Below, piece after piece: positions 1 through 11,896 of a stretch of 64,000 nt of DNA (its first letter is position 1; the number at the start of each line of letters is the position of its first letter). The stretch is taken from positions 1 through 64,000 of the forward strand of contig JALQBC010000058.1 in the NCBI GenBank assembly GCA_023375675.1, given 5' to 3'. Source of the stretch: Cytospora piceicola. Its lineage: Eukaryota; Ascomycota; Sordariomycetes; Diaporthales; Cytosporaceae. The notes below the pieces were generated by a model. It was not told where the DNA came from. It saw only the letters and a list, made by a program, of their open reading frames with translations, and made no database searches. Position numbers and translations under genes: made by a program.

Positions 1-730
<730 letters not shown>

Positions 731-1399
731 TTAACTTAATTTAAATTTAAAGGCTTATATAAGCTTTTAATAAAGAAAAAAGAAAAGAAAAGTTAAAGTT
801 TAAGTTAAAAACCTTAAAAACTTAAAGAATTAAAACTATTAACTTTAATAGTAAGCTTATTTTAAAGGCTATAATTAAATTAAATATACTATTTAATAGC
901 TTTTTTTCTATAAATTTAAATTTAAGTAAATATATTTTAATCGAATTAAACTTTAAGTAAATATTTAAGTTTAAACTTAAAGTTTATAATAAAAAACTTT
1001 ATTATAAGCTTTATTATAAACTTTATTATAAGCTTTATTATAAGCTTTAAAATAACTATAAGTTTTTTAATAAGTATTAAAAGCTTTATAATTACTAGTA
1101 TATTTAGTTATAAAATAATTAAAATTACTATTTTTAATAGTTAATTAAATCTTTTAAATAAATATTATAATAAATTAATATAATTATAATTTAAAGCTAA
1201 TTAAAATTAAAAATAAATAATATAATTTTAAAAGTAATAATTTTTATATATTTATTTACTTTATAAAATAAATATTAACCTTTTTAATAAAAGGTATTAT
1301 AAGTTTTTTATAAGCTTATTTTAATTTTATATTTAAAAAACTATACTTTTATTTTTTAACTTTATATATAAACTTTAAAGCTTAAACTTATAATAATAT
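731..1399. other. Extremely AT-rich gene-free sequence
   Basis: Composition is almost entirely A and T with stops in every frame. No repeat family or coding remnant is recognisable. It is best read as RIP-degraded DNA whose origin has been erased. Confidence 0.7.
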
Positions 1400-2040
1400 T
1401 ATTTTATAAAAATTATAATTATTTTAAAAACTTAATTTATTTAAAAACTAATTATTTTAAAAACTTAATTTTAATATTTTTTAATAAAAAATTTAATTTT
1501 TTTAAAAACTAATTATTTTAAAAACTTAAATTTTTTTTAAAAAACTATAATTATTTTAAAAACTTAATTTATTTAAAAATTAATTATTTAAAACTTAATT
1601 TTTTTTAAAAAACTATAATTTTTTTAAAAACTATAATTCTTTTAAAAACTATAATTATTTTAAAAATTATAATTTTTTTAAAAATTATAATTCTTTTAAA
1701 AACTATAATTATTTTAAAAATTAATTTTTTTAAAAACTATAATTTTTTTAAAAACTATAATTATTTTAAAAATTATAATTATTTTAAAAATTATAATTAT
1801 TTTAAAAACTTAATATTTTTTTTTTATAAAAACTAATTTTATTTTTAAATATATAATTATTTTAAAAACTATAATTATTTTAAAAATTATAATTATTTTA
1901 AAAACTTAATATTTTTTTTTATAAAAACTAGTTTTATTTTTAAATATATAATTATTTTAAAAACTTAATTTTAAAAATTATATTTTTTTTAAAATCTTTT
2001 ATTTTTAAAAAACTAATTATTTTAAAATTTTAATAAATAA
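1400..2040. repeat. Degenerate AT minisatellite, unit about 18-20 bp
   Basis: A run of imperfect direct repeats alternates TTTTAAAAACTATAATT and TTTTAAAAACTTAATT units with small length changes, about 30 copies over 640 bp. Larger segments also recur: the stretch from about 1800 to 1870 is nearly repeated at about 1890-1960, which suggests a higher-order duplication. No coding capacity. Confidence 0.8.
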
Positions 2041-2095
2041 ATAAATAAATAAATAAATAAGTTAATAAGTAAATAAATAAATAAAAATTATATTA
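2031..2095. repeat. (AAAT)n microsatellite
   Basis: Tandem AAAT/TAAA units with one short GTTAATAAGT interruption, at the end of the minisatellite block. Confidence 0.9.
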
Positions 2096-2646
2096 TTTAA
2101 AATTATAAGAAATATAATTAAATAATATTTAAAATATAAAACGTTATTTAATTAAGTAAGTAGTTAAGCTTATTACTTTAATAAAATAATAAAACTATTA
2201 AGCTATTTAACTTATAAATAAGTTTTTATATTAAGTTTATAAATAACTTTAAACTTAAAATATATATATAACTTTAAGTTAATAAATTAAATAATTAATT
2301 ATATTTATATTACTTTAAGCTTTATTAATATAAAAAGTATTATTTTATTTTATTATAATAATATACTTTTTAACTTTATTAAAAAAAAAAGCTTAAAAAA
2401 TATATATTAAGCTTTTATATAATAATATAATTAAAGTTAATTTATATTTAATTTAATAAAAATCTTTTTAACTTAATTAAATAAATTATATAATAATATA
2501 ACTAATAACTATAAATATTACTTAACTTTAAGTTTTATAAAAGCTAACTTATTATAAACTTTATTATAAAAACTATTAAAATTCTTTAAACTTTAATTAT
2601 ATTAAAAATTAATTATTTATATTAAAACTTATTAATTAAAGTTAAT
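2096..2646. other. AT-rich gene-free sequence before the retroelement
   Basis: Almost pure A/T with no readable ORF or known repeat. It ends at the left LTR boundary at 2647, where it supplies the flank TTAAT. Confidence 0.65.
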
Positions 2647-2859
2647 TATTATAATATATTAAAATAATAAAGGTAAAGCTATAATTTTAATATAATATAA
2701 GTATTTTAGTTAAAAAGAAAAGAAAAGCTTAAGTATAATTAAGCCTTTTTAATTAAAGGTTTAAATACTAAAGTATAGTTAAGTTTAATAAGTTACTTAG
2801 TTTATATATAAGCATGTTAAGTTAAGTAACCTTTAGCTTTACGTTGTTTTATTATATTA
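2647..2859 (-). repeat. 3' LTR of the gypsy element (left copy)
   Basis: 213 bp, aligning without gaps to 9449-9661. It begins TATTATAATATATT and ends TTATATTA. TA at both ends is the expected RIP product of TG and CA termini. On the minus strand a short purine run (AAAAAGAG) lies immediately before it and could be the polypurine tract. It is much more AT-rich than its partner. Confidence 0.9.
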
Positions 2860-5800
2860 CTCTTTTTATAAAAAAAATAAGCAGTAAGTAAGTTTAAACT
2901 ACTAGCATTTAAAGTATAACTGTTTTTTAAGTAAAGGTAAAGTACCTTCGAGATAAACTACTACGTTAAAGGCTTATAATCCTTAACGATAGGGTATCTT
3001 TATAGTCGTGCTAACTAATTGCTAGATAGCTTTATATAGCCGTTTATTTTACTAATCGCGTACTTTTATATACCGCTTTTAGTAATATCGCTTTTTTCGT
3101 TATTTTATATACTCTTTTCCGTACCTGTAATAGCGTATTATCGTCGATATAGTTATTATTAACGATATTTAATTTATAGGCTATATCTTAGTTATTTAGT
3201 CGTTTTAAAAAGCTTTTATACTTAAGGTATTAATTATAGAATTCCTTTAATTTTATAGGTATATTCTTAAAATTAACTACGTTATAGTATTTTAAGTTAA
3301 GATCTTAACTGTACTATTAAACCTAATACTATAGCTTATTATATTATACTTATAAAGATAAAACTTTATCTACTTTTTATTTATTAGTACTGTCTACTTT
3401 ATCTACTAGCAGCCGCTTATATTTCTAGCTTAATAACAGGTTATTAAGGTAAAAACAGAAGCGGTTAGTATAGAATATATTCGATATCTATTATAAATCA
3501 AAAACCTTTAACTTATATAAGTAACCTTTTATAATATAAATACAGTATACCTACCGAGTAAGTAGTATATTAAGCTTTTTATTAAAACGGTTTAATAACT
3601 ATAGCTTTTTAATAATAAATACTTTATTTTTAATATTAAAGTTAAGCTTATAGTAGTATTTATTCGCCTGTATTACTATACGGTCTTATATACGCTTTAA
3701 TATAACTTAAGTTATTTTAATATAGCTTTTTAAGGTATCTGCTATTTATTAAATATTAATATAAACTAGCCTTTTTCGGGCTATAAGGCTTTTTATATCC
3801 GATATACAGGCTTTTTAATTAAATTATAAAGGTATTAAGTAGCTATAAGTAACTTCGAATAGTATTATATCTTTTAATATATTATATAAAGTATTAGCTT
3901 AAGCTGTGTTTATTATAAGTAAAGCTTTAAGCTAGTTTTATTAATAATAGTTAATATATATCTGTAAACGTTAATTTAACTATTTATAATAGTTTTCGAC
4001 TTATTCTGTAAACTAAAAGTATTCGGCTATAGATAATTTCTAAATAAATCTTAAAATCTTTAATATCTTATTTATAAAATCTATAATAAACTAAAAACCT
4101 TTATCTAAGCTAATAGTTTAAGATAAACTATATATTCAGAAAAGACTACGGTAGTATATTTATACGGTATCTTTAACAGTAGCCGTATAATAATATATAA
4201 TAAACTATATCTTCTTTATTAGCTTATCGATAATATTAAATATATTATCGTATCCGGACTTACTTATTAATATATACTTAAAGTTTATAACGATATAATA
4301 TTATTTCTATAACAGTATAGAAAGTAAGCGAAGTAGGCTAGGGGTTTTATTATAAAGTGTTTTTACCGAACGATATAAATAGTTACCTATATATACGTCG
4401 ATATCTTTAGCTATCCTTAGCTATTAATATTTAGTAATAACTAATCGGCAGGTCTTATTACGATTTAGGTAAGCTATAATAATACGGCTATATACTTCTT
4501 TAATAACTTTAGTATAAAGGTTATTCTCGGCCGAAACGACTAGCCTGCCCTTATATAGTATATAGTCCTGTAAAAATAACTAATAAAGGGCGTTATCTCG
4601 GGCTTTTTAACAGTATATCTTTAAATTCGTATTTAGTCGATTTACTTCTAATATAGCCTTAACTAATAGTACTTCTAACAAAGGCGGTACTTTATTATAC
4701 TTTTCTAGTATATATAAGTTATATACCTTAAGAAAATTAGTAATAAACGGCTCGGCTATAAAAATAGCTACGTTTATAAAATTATAGTCTATATATCGAA
4801 AAATAGCTATTTTTCGCTCGGCTTCCTATCTCGCTTTAAAGGTTTTTAGCTTAGCCGCTTTACGTAAGAGAGAGTCGGTAATTATATTATTAAAACTTAG
4901 TCGGTAAGTAATTACGTAGTAATATTAAAAAAGAGTTATAGCTTAATTAGTTTAACGCTAATTTAATAAGCGTTTAGTTATAAAGTACTTTAAAGCTCTA
5001 TAGTTTGTAATAATAGTAAATAGCTAAGGTTTCTGTTATCTAATAAGCTTTATACGTTATACTTTTAAAGCTTAAACTATAGTTATTAATTCTTTATCGT
5101 AGATAAGGTAGTTTAATATAAGCCTATATAACGTTTCGAAGTAAAACGCGATAAGATATTAAGTATTATTTTCGGCGATTTAAAATAAAACGCCGGCGAA
5201 TACGCTATCGGATACGTCTGTTTCTACCTTTATTTCCTTATTAGAATAATAATATTATAGTAAAAGTATATAAATTAGTATATTTTTTAATAACTAAAAA
5301 ACGCCTCTCTCTGCCTTATTTTAAGTTTAAGCTACGTCTTTATATATTAGTACTGTTAACGGCTTTATTAGCCGACTGTATTTAAAGACGAATTTCCGAT
5401 AAAAGTTATAGAATTTTAAAAAAGATTACACTTCTTTAATAGTAGTTAGTACTTTTTAATCCCGGATTACTAAGATCTTCTTAAAGTCTATAGCTATATT
5501 ATTAATACTAATAATAAACTTAAAGTATTTAGTTTTTATTATATAGAACTCGTACTTCTTAAGATTAACGTAAAGTCTAGCTATATAAAGCTTTTTAAAT
5601 ACTTATTATATATATTTACAATATTTCTTTAACGAATTAAAGTAAATTAAAATATCGTCGATATATATATAAATATACTTATTAAAGTGTTCCCGGAGCT
5701 AATTATTAATAAATCTTTAAAATATAACTAGTTTATTAGTTAAACTAAATAGTATTACTTTATATTTATATAAGCTATAACGTACCCGGAAGGTTGTTAG

Positions 5801-8800
5801 CTTTTTATCTTTTAGTTAAGCTATCCTAATCTTATAAAAAGCCTGTTTAATATCGATTTTAATAAAGATTTTCGCTTTTAAGATCCGAGCTAATATCTTT
5901 TTAATTAAAGGTAGTAAGTATTAGTCTCGCTTAATAATAGCGTTTAATTTTCGGTAGTTAATATAAAATCGTAGTCTTTTATCGGCTTTATAAAAAAAGA
6001 GTATTAATAATGCCTATAAAGCCGTGTTACTTTCGATAAAGCCTTTTTAAAGGCTTTTAATAATATATTTTCGATATACTTTAAGCTTTTTTATCGATAT
6101 CTTATATAGTAAAGAGTACTTAAGGTTTTTAAGTCTTATACCTTCTTTTAGATAAATATAATAATTAATATATCGGTAAAAAGTTAGTGTATTAAACTTA
6201 TATTTACTTTAACTATTAAATAAATAGTAATACTTAAACGGTATTATTTTTAGCGTTTTCTAATAAAGTTCTTTTTTATTATACGGTAATATCTCTTTAT
6301 ATTATTCCTTTCGCTTATTTATAATTAATTTTTCGATTTCGTATAGGTTTATAAAATTAATTAAGTCTTCTAATTAACTAGCAGTCTTAATAAAAGACAG
6401 TATATTTACTACGTATACGTCGATCTAGTGCTTATACTATCTAATTCCGTCCCTTTTTAAAGTATATATATTATGTATATCGTACTACGTTTTTAAAAGG
6501 TTTTTCTAACAACGTAGGGGTAAGGATAAAAGGGTTAGTTTAAACCTATATAGGTCGGGGTTATATAACTTTCGGTTTATAATTTTTAGACCTTTATTTT
6601 ACAATAAACAGGACTATATAGAAACAGAAGTATAAATTAGTAAACGTAGTATAAACAGATATTATATTTTAAATATCGGTAGTTAAATAAAAACTACTTT
6701 TACTAATATTTTAGTTTTTAGCGTAAGTTAAGAGTTATCTGTTATAACGTTTTCTAGTTTTTTAACACGTTATTTAATAAGTTATCGTACTATACGGTAC
6801 CGGGGGTTTTTATTTTTTATTTTCTTTTACTATTATCGGCGTTTATTATCGCGGTTTATAGTTTATTTCTGCTATTAAACCTTTTTATCTTATTTTAAGT
6901 TATATATTTAGTATATATCGTTATCTATAAGGATATCTATAAAATTATAACTCGGTATTTATTCTTCCGGATAATATAAGTATCTACTTATATAGTCGAT
7001 TATAATATTATAGTGTTCGAACTATTTTCTATTAAGAATAATATTATATTTTATATTAAGTATAAGAAAAGGGAGTCTTAGTTTTATCTTACTGTATATT
7101 TTTAAAGCAATAACTAAAGCTATATTTAATAATTAAGTAGATTTACCGTTATATCCTTTAACTATTTATAGGTTAAACCTTATAATCTATTAAAGTTAAA
7201 GTAATTTTTTTACTCGTTGTATAAACTTTAAACCTATAAATACATATCCGTTTACTCCTATATTAACTAAAACTTTTATAATTAAAAACAGTCTATTATT
7301 AACTATCGAATATAGTATAGTAAAGGTATCGCCTTTTAAGTATCTTTAAAGTAAGTTAAATAATAGCTTATTTAACTACTTTTCTTTAAGTATTATATAC
7401 TGTTTACTTTATATCGATATATTCCTTAAGAAAGAGTTAATTTACTTTAAAGTTACTCGTTTCCCGAGTTACTATCGTTTTCTACGTTTAGCTTATCGTT
7501 AGTTAATATAGTAGTAGGTAGTAACTATTAAAGAAAAAGTTTACTATATAAGTAATTAATACGATTACTTTGTTAAGCTAGCTTTCCGTTATTATTTTTA
7601 AAGGTATCGGGGTACTTAAACGATCGATAACCTTCCTTTTTATATATAAAGCACTTTCTTTCTTTAACTAACTTTTTAAATTCTTCTTTACTTAACGGGT
7701 TAACGATAACGTTACAGTAAAGCTATTTAAACCTTTTACTTTATCTTTTCGACGTAAATATACCGCTTCGAATACTATTAGTTAATAATCGATTACCTTT
7801 AAGTTAAGTAGTAGTACGTGCTTTTTCTCTTTTAGCTTTAGCTATAGCTACGGCTTAAATATTAGTAAAGTCTACTTACTAAGTAAGTTAAGAAAGCTTT
7901 ATATACTTTATAGAGTTATTTAGAAACTAAACGGTTAAGGCGTTTTAAAGTATAGGCGTTAAACGACGTTAAAACTTATCCTTTTAAGTTACTTAAAACT
8001 TAAAGAGCTTAACTACTAAGCGGACGAAAGCGTTTTAAAAAGCCTAATACAAAATAGTAGACTCGTTATAAGATTCGAAGTATATTATATTTAACGTATC
8101 TTACTTATTCTACGCCTTTCTTCTTCGGTTAAAGTTATTATATTATAAGTTTAAGTATCGGAAGACAGACTCGATAGTAAAAAGGCGTTTAAGGTTTTAG
8201 TAGTCGAAGTATAGTATAATGTTTTTAGCAGGGGTTCCGGCTATACGGCCTATAATATAGTTAATCTTCGAAGATTCGGTAAAAAACTAGTCTGTATTAT
8301 TATATAGACAGTTTTAAACCTTTATCTTTTATATTTTATAAGAAACCTTATCTTACTTAAAGTTGTTATAAAACTCGGAGGTATTATTAACCTTTACTAT
8401 ATAGCGAACTTTTATCTTACCCTTTATAAACTAAGTATATAAAGAACTAAAGGTGCCGTTTCGTTAGTATTTCTCGTTAAGGTCAGGTAAAGGAAAAGCG
8501 TTACACGCTAAATAAGTAAGGTTAATAACTAGTTAGTTACTATCGTTAAGTTATACTTAAAGCTCGCGGATACGTTTATTATATAAGCCGATCTCGCCGA
8601 GTATTATATTGTTTAAAACAGGGTTATTTAAGGTAAGTTTCTCTGTATTAGTTGTATTACGTAAGCCTTTCATTACGTTAACCGTCTCGACTTTAAACTT
8701 AATAGCTTACTAGTATAATACGTTAAGGTTTTAGTTTAACTTAACGGCTATTTAATAAAGGTTTTTAACTTAAGTTACTAAAGCTACTATACTTAAAGAT

Positions 8801-9448
8801 CGAAGTTTATACTTTTAAAAAAAAACGTTAGAATTCTCTATAAATCGGTTTTTAAAAGCGGTTAAATTTATTAGGCCGTTTATCTAAAGCTAAGCCGCTT
8901 TACCTACTTTAGTTAAAGGCTTAAAAACGTATTTAAAACCTTCTTCCCGAGTTCTATATAAGACAGCTAATTAATAAACCTTTTCGATAAAGTTATCTTT
9001 AAGGTCGTTAACAGAGAATACGTACTTATATTCGCGGAACTTTTCTTCCGACAGGTTATATAAGAAATCGGTAAACGTAAAATTAGTTTTTAAGATGCTT
9101 TCGTAGTCTTCGAAAGTGCCTTTTTCTATTTCGTACTAGAAGGTTATAGTGTTAACGATCTTCTTATCAGGGTTAATAATACAATAGGAAAAGGTAATAC
9201 TAGAGTATCGTTATAACGGGGTTTTAAGGGTTTTATCTTCCTGTAGTAGGGTCGATAAGAACTCGTCGAAGTTAAATCGGACCTTTTTCTAAGCCTTTTT
9301 AGCCCGTTTATTTTAATTATCTTACGTTATCGTAACGTTTACATTATATCGTGTTATAACTAAAGTGTGTATAAAGCTTATTTAAGGTTCTGTTAGTATT
9401 ATAAGCCTTTTTAGGCTATAAATAGTTAATTAAGGTAAGCTAAAATAA

Positions 9449-9661
9449 TATTACGATATATTAAAATAATAAAGGTAAAGCTGTAATTCTAATATAATAT
9501 AAGTATTTTAGCTAAAGAGAAAGGGAAGGCTTAGGTATAGCTAGGCCCTTTTAATCGAAGGTTTAAATACTAAGGTACGGCTAGGCTTAGTAGATTACTT
9601 AGTCTGTGTGCAGGCGCGCTAGGTCAGGTGACCCTTAGCCTTACGCCGTTCCGTTATATTA
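9449..9661 (-). repeat. 5' LTR of the gypsy element (right copy)
   Basis: Same length and order as the left copy, but it retains many G and C bases, for example around 9605-9650. Every difference I could see from the left copy is a transition. This copy is the better approximation of the active LTR and forms the edge of the AT-rich block. Confidence 0.9.
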
Positions 9662-10196
9662 ATAACTTTAATTTAAATATAGCTATTACTAATATAGTTA
9701 TTATATAGCTATAAACAGAATTTCTTTATTAAATAGTAAGAACTGTTATATATTCTATCTTTATCTAGCTATAAGGCGTCTTTATAGCCTCTGTCATATA
9801 CCTGCTTAACGCAGTGCTATTTTGTAGCTCGATTCCTGACTGCAGCCTGTCTTCGATGTTAGCTGCAGCGAGTAAGTCTGTGGCAAGGACCTCTAGGACT
9901 TGGGTCACGGCAGACTTAGGTCTCTATGTCCGCTTGTCAGCGCATGGGACTAAACGGCCAAGCACCGAAATGACGGGACGTAGCCGCATGTTCAGGTGAG
10001 ACATTGTTTAGGCATTAACGCCTTAGGGGAGATGCGGTTCCTTTGTGGGTGTGCTCACCTTGTTAGGCTTACTATTGATGATAAGAGTCCTCTGGTTGCC
10101 GATGCCGCGTTTGACAGGAGACACCCCGACTCGAGGTTTGTTTGGCGAAACGGACTTCATCCTGGCTCTCTTTCGAGGTGGATCATCAATAGAGGC
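9662..10196. other. Composition boundary; no gene seen
   Basis: AT-rich sequence continues to about 9790 and then switches within a few tens of bases to about 50% GC. The short open frames after the switch have no recognisable motifs and lie 3' of the coiled-coil gene. Confidence 0.6.
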
Positions 10197-10792
10197 CTAG
10201 ACAAGACTTTGCAGCAGGCCAGAGAGGTCACTCAACCCCGTGGACAATACGTCGACCTTTTTCTCCACCCCATCCACCTGGGCTTGACTGGCCGGGGTGT
10301 GTTGGTCACTAGTGGGATCTCTCTGGACCAGGTTATCTATCTGCCCTTTGATGCCCTGTATTGAGTCCAATGTAGAATGGAGATCCGCACCGTGTTGATC
10401 GACTTTCTCATCCAGTCTGGTCACCGCATCTGTTTGTGCATTCTGGTCCTGTGCGGACTTCAGCTGACGGACCATGTCGGGGTGGAGGGCAACCTGTTGC
10501 TGGATGTTTTGGGCTGAACTGAGGATGGCACTTATATCCTTGCCGTGTTGTCCTGTTTCTTCCAGCTTGCGAAGCTTCTGCTCAATGCTTTGGGCTGAAC
10601 TCAGGATGACCTTTACATGTAGACTGGTCCACGGACATTGAACACACTGAACGAGCCGTGGCCTCCAGTGGCAGGGCCATTGCGGCCTCGTCCGCGACCC
10701 GTTGTGGATCTATTTTGTTGGTTGTTTGGGGTTGTACCCCTGCGGGAGTACCCCCCTTGGGAGGATTCCCGACGTGTTGAGTGTTTCGGCAT
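10197..10792 (-). CDS. Hypothetical coiled-coil protein (two exons proposed)
   Basis: Proposed structure: exon 1 10648-10792, a 53-nt GT..AG intron 10595-10647, exon 2 10197-10594, giving about 180 residues. Frames join cleanly (phase 1). The first half is basic and disordered, with an RGRGRN stretch and many Ser, Thr, Asn and Gln residues. The second half has heptad-like spacing (VTRLDEKVDQ, LDSIQGIKGQIDNLVQ, VEKKVDVLSTGLSDLSGLL) and should form a coiled coil. No signal peptide or membrane segment is present. I recognise no family. An ILSSAQ-type element just inside the proposed intron is repeated in exon 2, so the exon 1/exon 2 junction is uncertain. The gene is the closest to the RIP block and diverges from the gene at 11897. 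Confidence 0.42.
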
Positions 10793-11896
10793 TTTCGCAA
10801 TTTGCAATGTATGTCGAAGACGAATTGTTTCTTTGTGTTTGAAAGAAGAGAGAAAAGGAATGGAAATGGAAAGGGAAAGATGATAAAGTTAGAAACCCAG
10901 TGCGATGGGTGGGTGATCCGTGCGCACGTGGCTGCCAGGGATTAGCGTATGGGCGACCCACTGTAGATCTGATGCTACAGCACTAAGGAACGTTTGTGAA
11001 ACGGCGGATCTAGCCGAAGCTCCCAAACTCTAAACTAAGGCTTGGCATCATGACCATTTTACATAAGCAGTTCAACTACATCCGACTGACCAGTACAGAA
11101 GGCTACCGATATCAGGCATATACAGGCAAAATCTCCGTTTGTGTGACACGGAATATAAGAACTACTCACCTATGGAAGAGAACTACTGGTGTGAAATATT
11201 GGTTATGGTTTTCTGTTACCCGCCGCCTGGCCTGTTTCTCCATGTCAGTACATATATATTGATATGTCTTCACCAGTTGTGTCGCTTACATGCTCGTCAA
11301 GTCTTCCACTGCATCGGCAAGTTGGTCATCTGTTTAGGTCCCTGTGGATTTTCCATGCGGGTTTTTGGATTTGGGAAGGAGTAGGGGATTCTATATCCTA
11401 ACTACCCACTGGTCCTACTGTCGAAGTCCAGACTGGAAGATATAGTCTTATATGATACATTGTGGTAGAAACGTCACCTCAATATGTGAAGCTGTATCTA
11501 TTTTGCCTGGTTCTTCACGTCAACTACTCTACAGGGCCAGTGTCTAGTGAAAAGACCCAGCAGACAACCCAGTATATGAACAACGATGTAATCTGTATAG
11601 ACCTTTCGATAATACTGTATCCTGGACGGGTGTTCCTCGATTGCTAGTCCAACGAGCCATTGAGAAATCCTGGGCAGTCCAGCAAGTCCAGTTAAGCAAA
11701 ACTGCACCGTATTGCCAAAGGAGCTTGGGTCCGAAACGCTGCCACCCTGCAATTGGAATAGCCCACTGCCGTTTTAGCGCGGCCCGCGTGAAGGAGGACC
11801 TGCAGCTTGCGCCAGGGCACCTATTCAACCCCACGTCCAAATTTTCGAAGCTTTAGTCTTTCCTCTCTCTCTTCTGCAAGAAACAACAAACTCACG
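10793..11896. promoter_or_regulatory. Intergenic region between two divergent hypothetical genes
   Basis: 1.1 kb separates the two proposed start codons. A purine-rich stretch lies next to the minus-strand gene (10838-10882). A pyrimidine-rich stretch with TCTTTCCTCTCTCTCTTCTG followed by CAAG sits directly before the plus-strand ATG, as is common in fungal leaders. No coding sequence is evident between them. Confidence 0.45.

Larger units (their letters stand above)
2647..9661 (-). mobile_element. RIP-degraded Ty3/gypsy LTR retrotransposon
   Basis: A 7.0-kb element is bounded by two 213-bp direct repeats and transcribed right to left. Translating the minus strand by eye, with stops, gives reverse transcriptase: a KADKRLRFYINYRKLNA-like block near 5941-5990 and the catalytic YIDDI at 5651-5665. 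An integrase core remnant, with YDNIFNIIDKLIKKI followed by a TVKDTV stretch, lies near 4170-4270. Reverse transcriptase therefore precedes integrase in the direction of transcription, which is the Ty3/gypsy order and not copia. Gag and protease should lie between about 9440 and 6100 but I could not make out a clear zinc knuckle. All frames have many stops, so the copy is dead. The flanks TTAAT and ATAAC are only a weak candidate target-site duplication. Confidence 0.9.
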
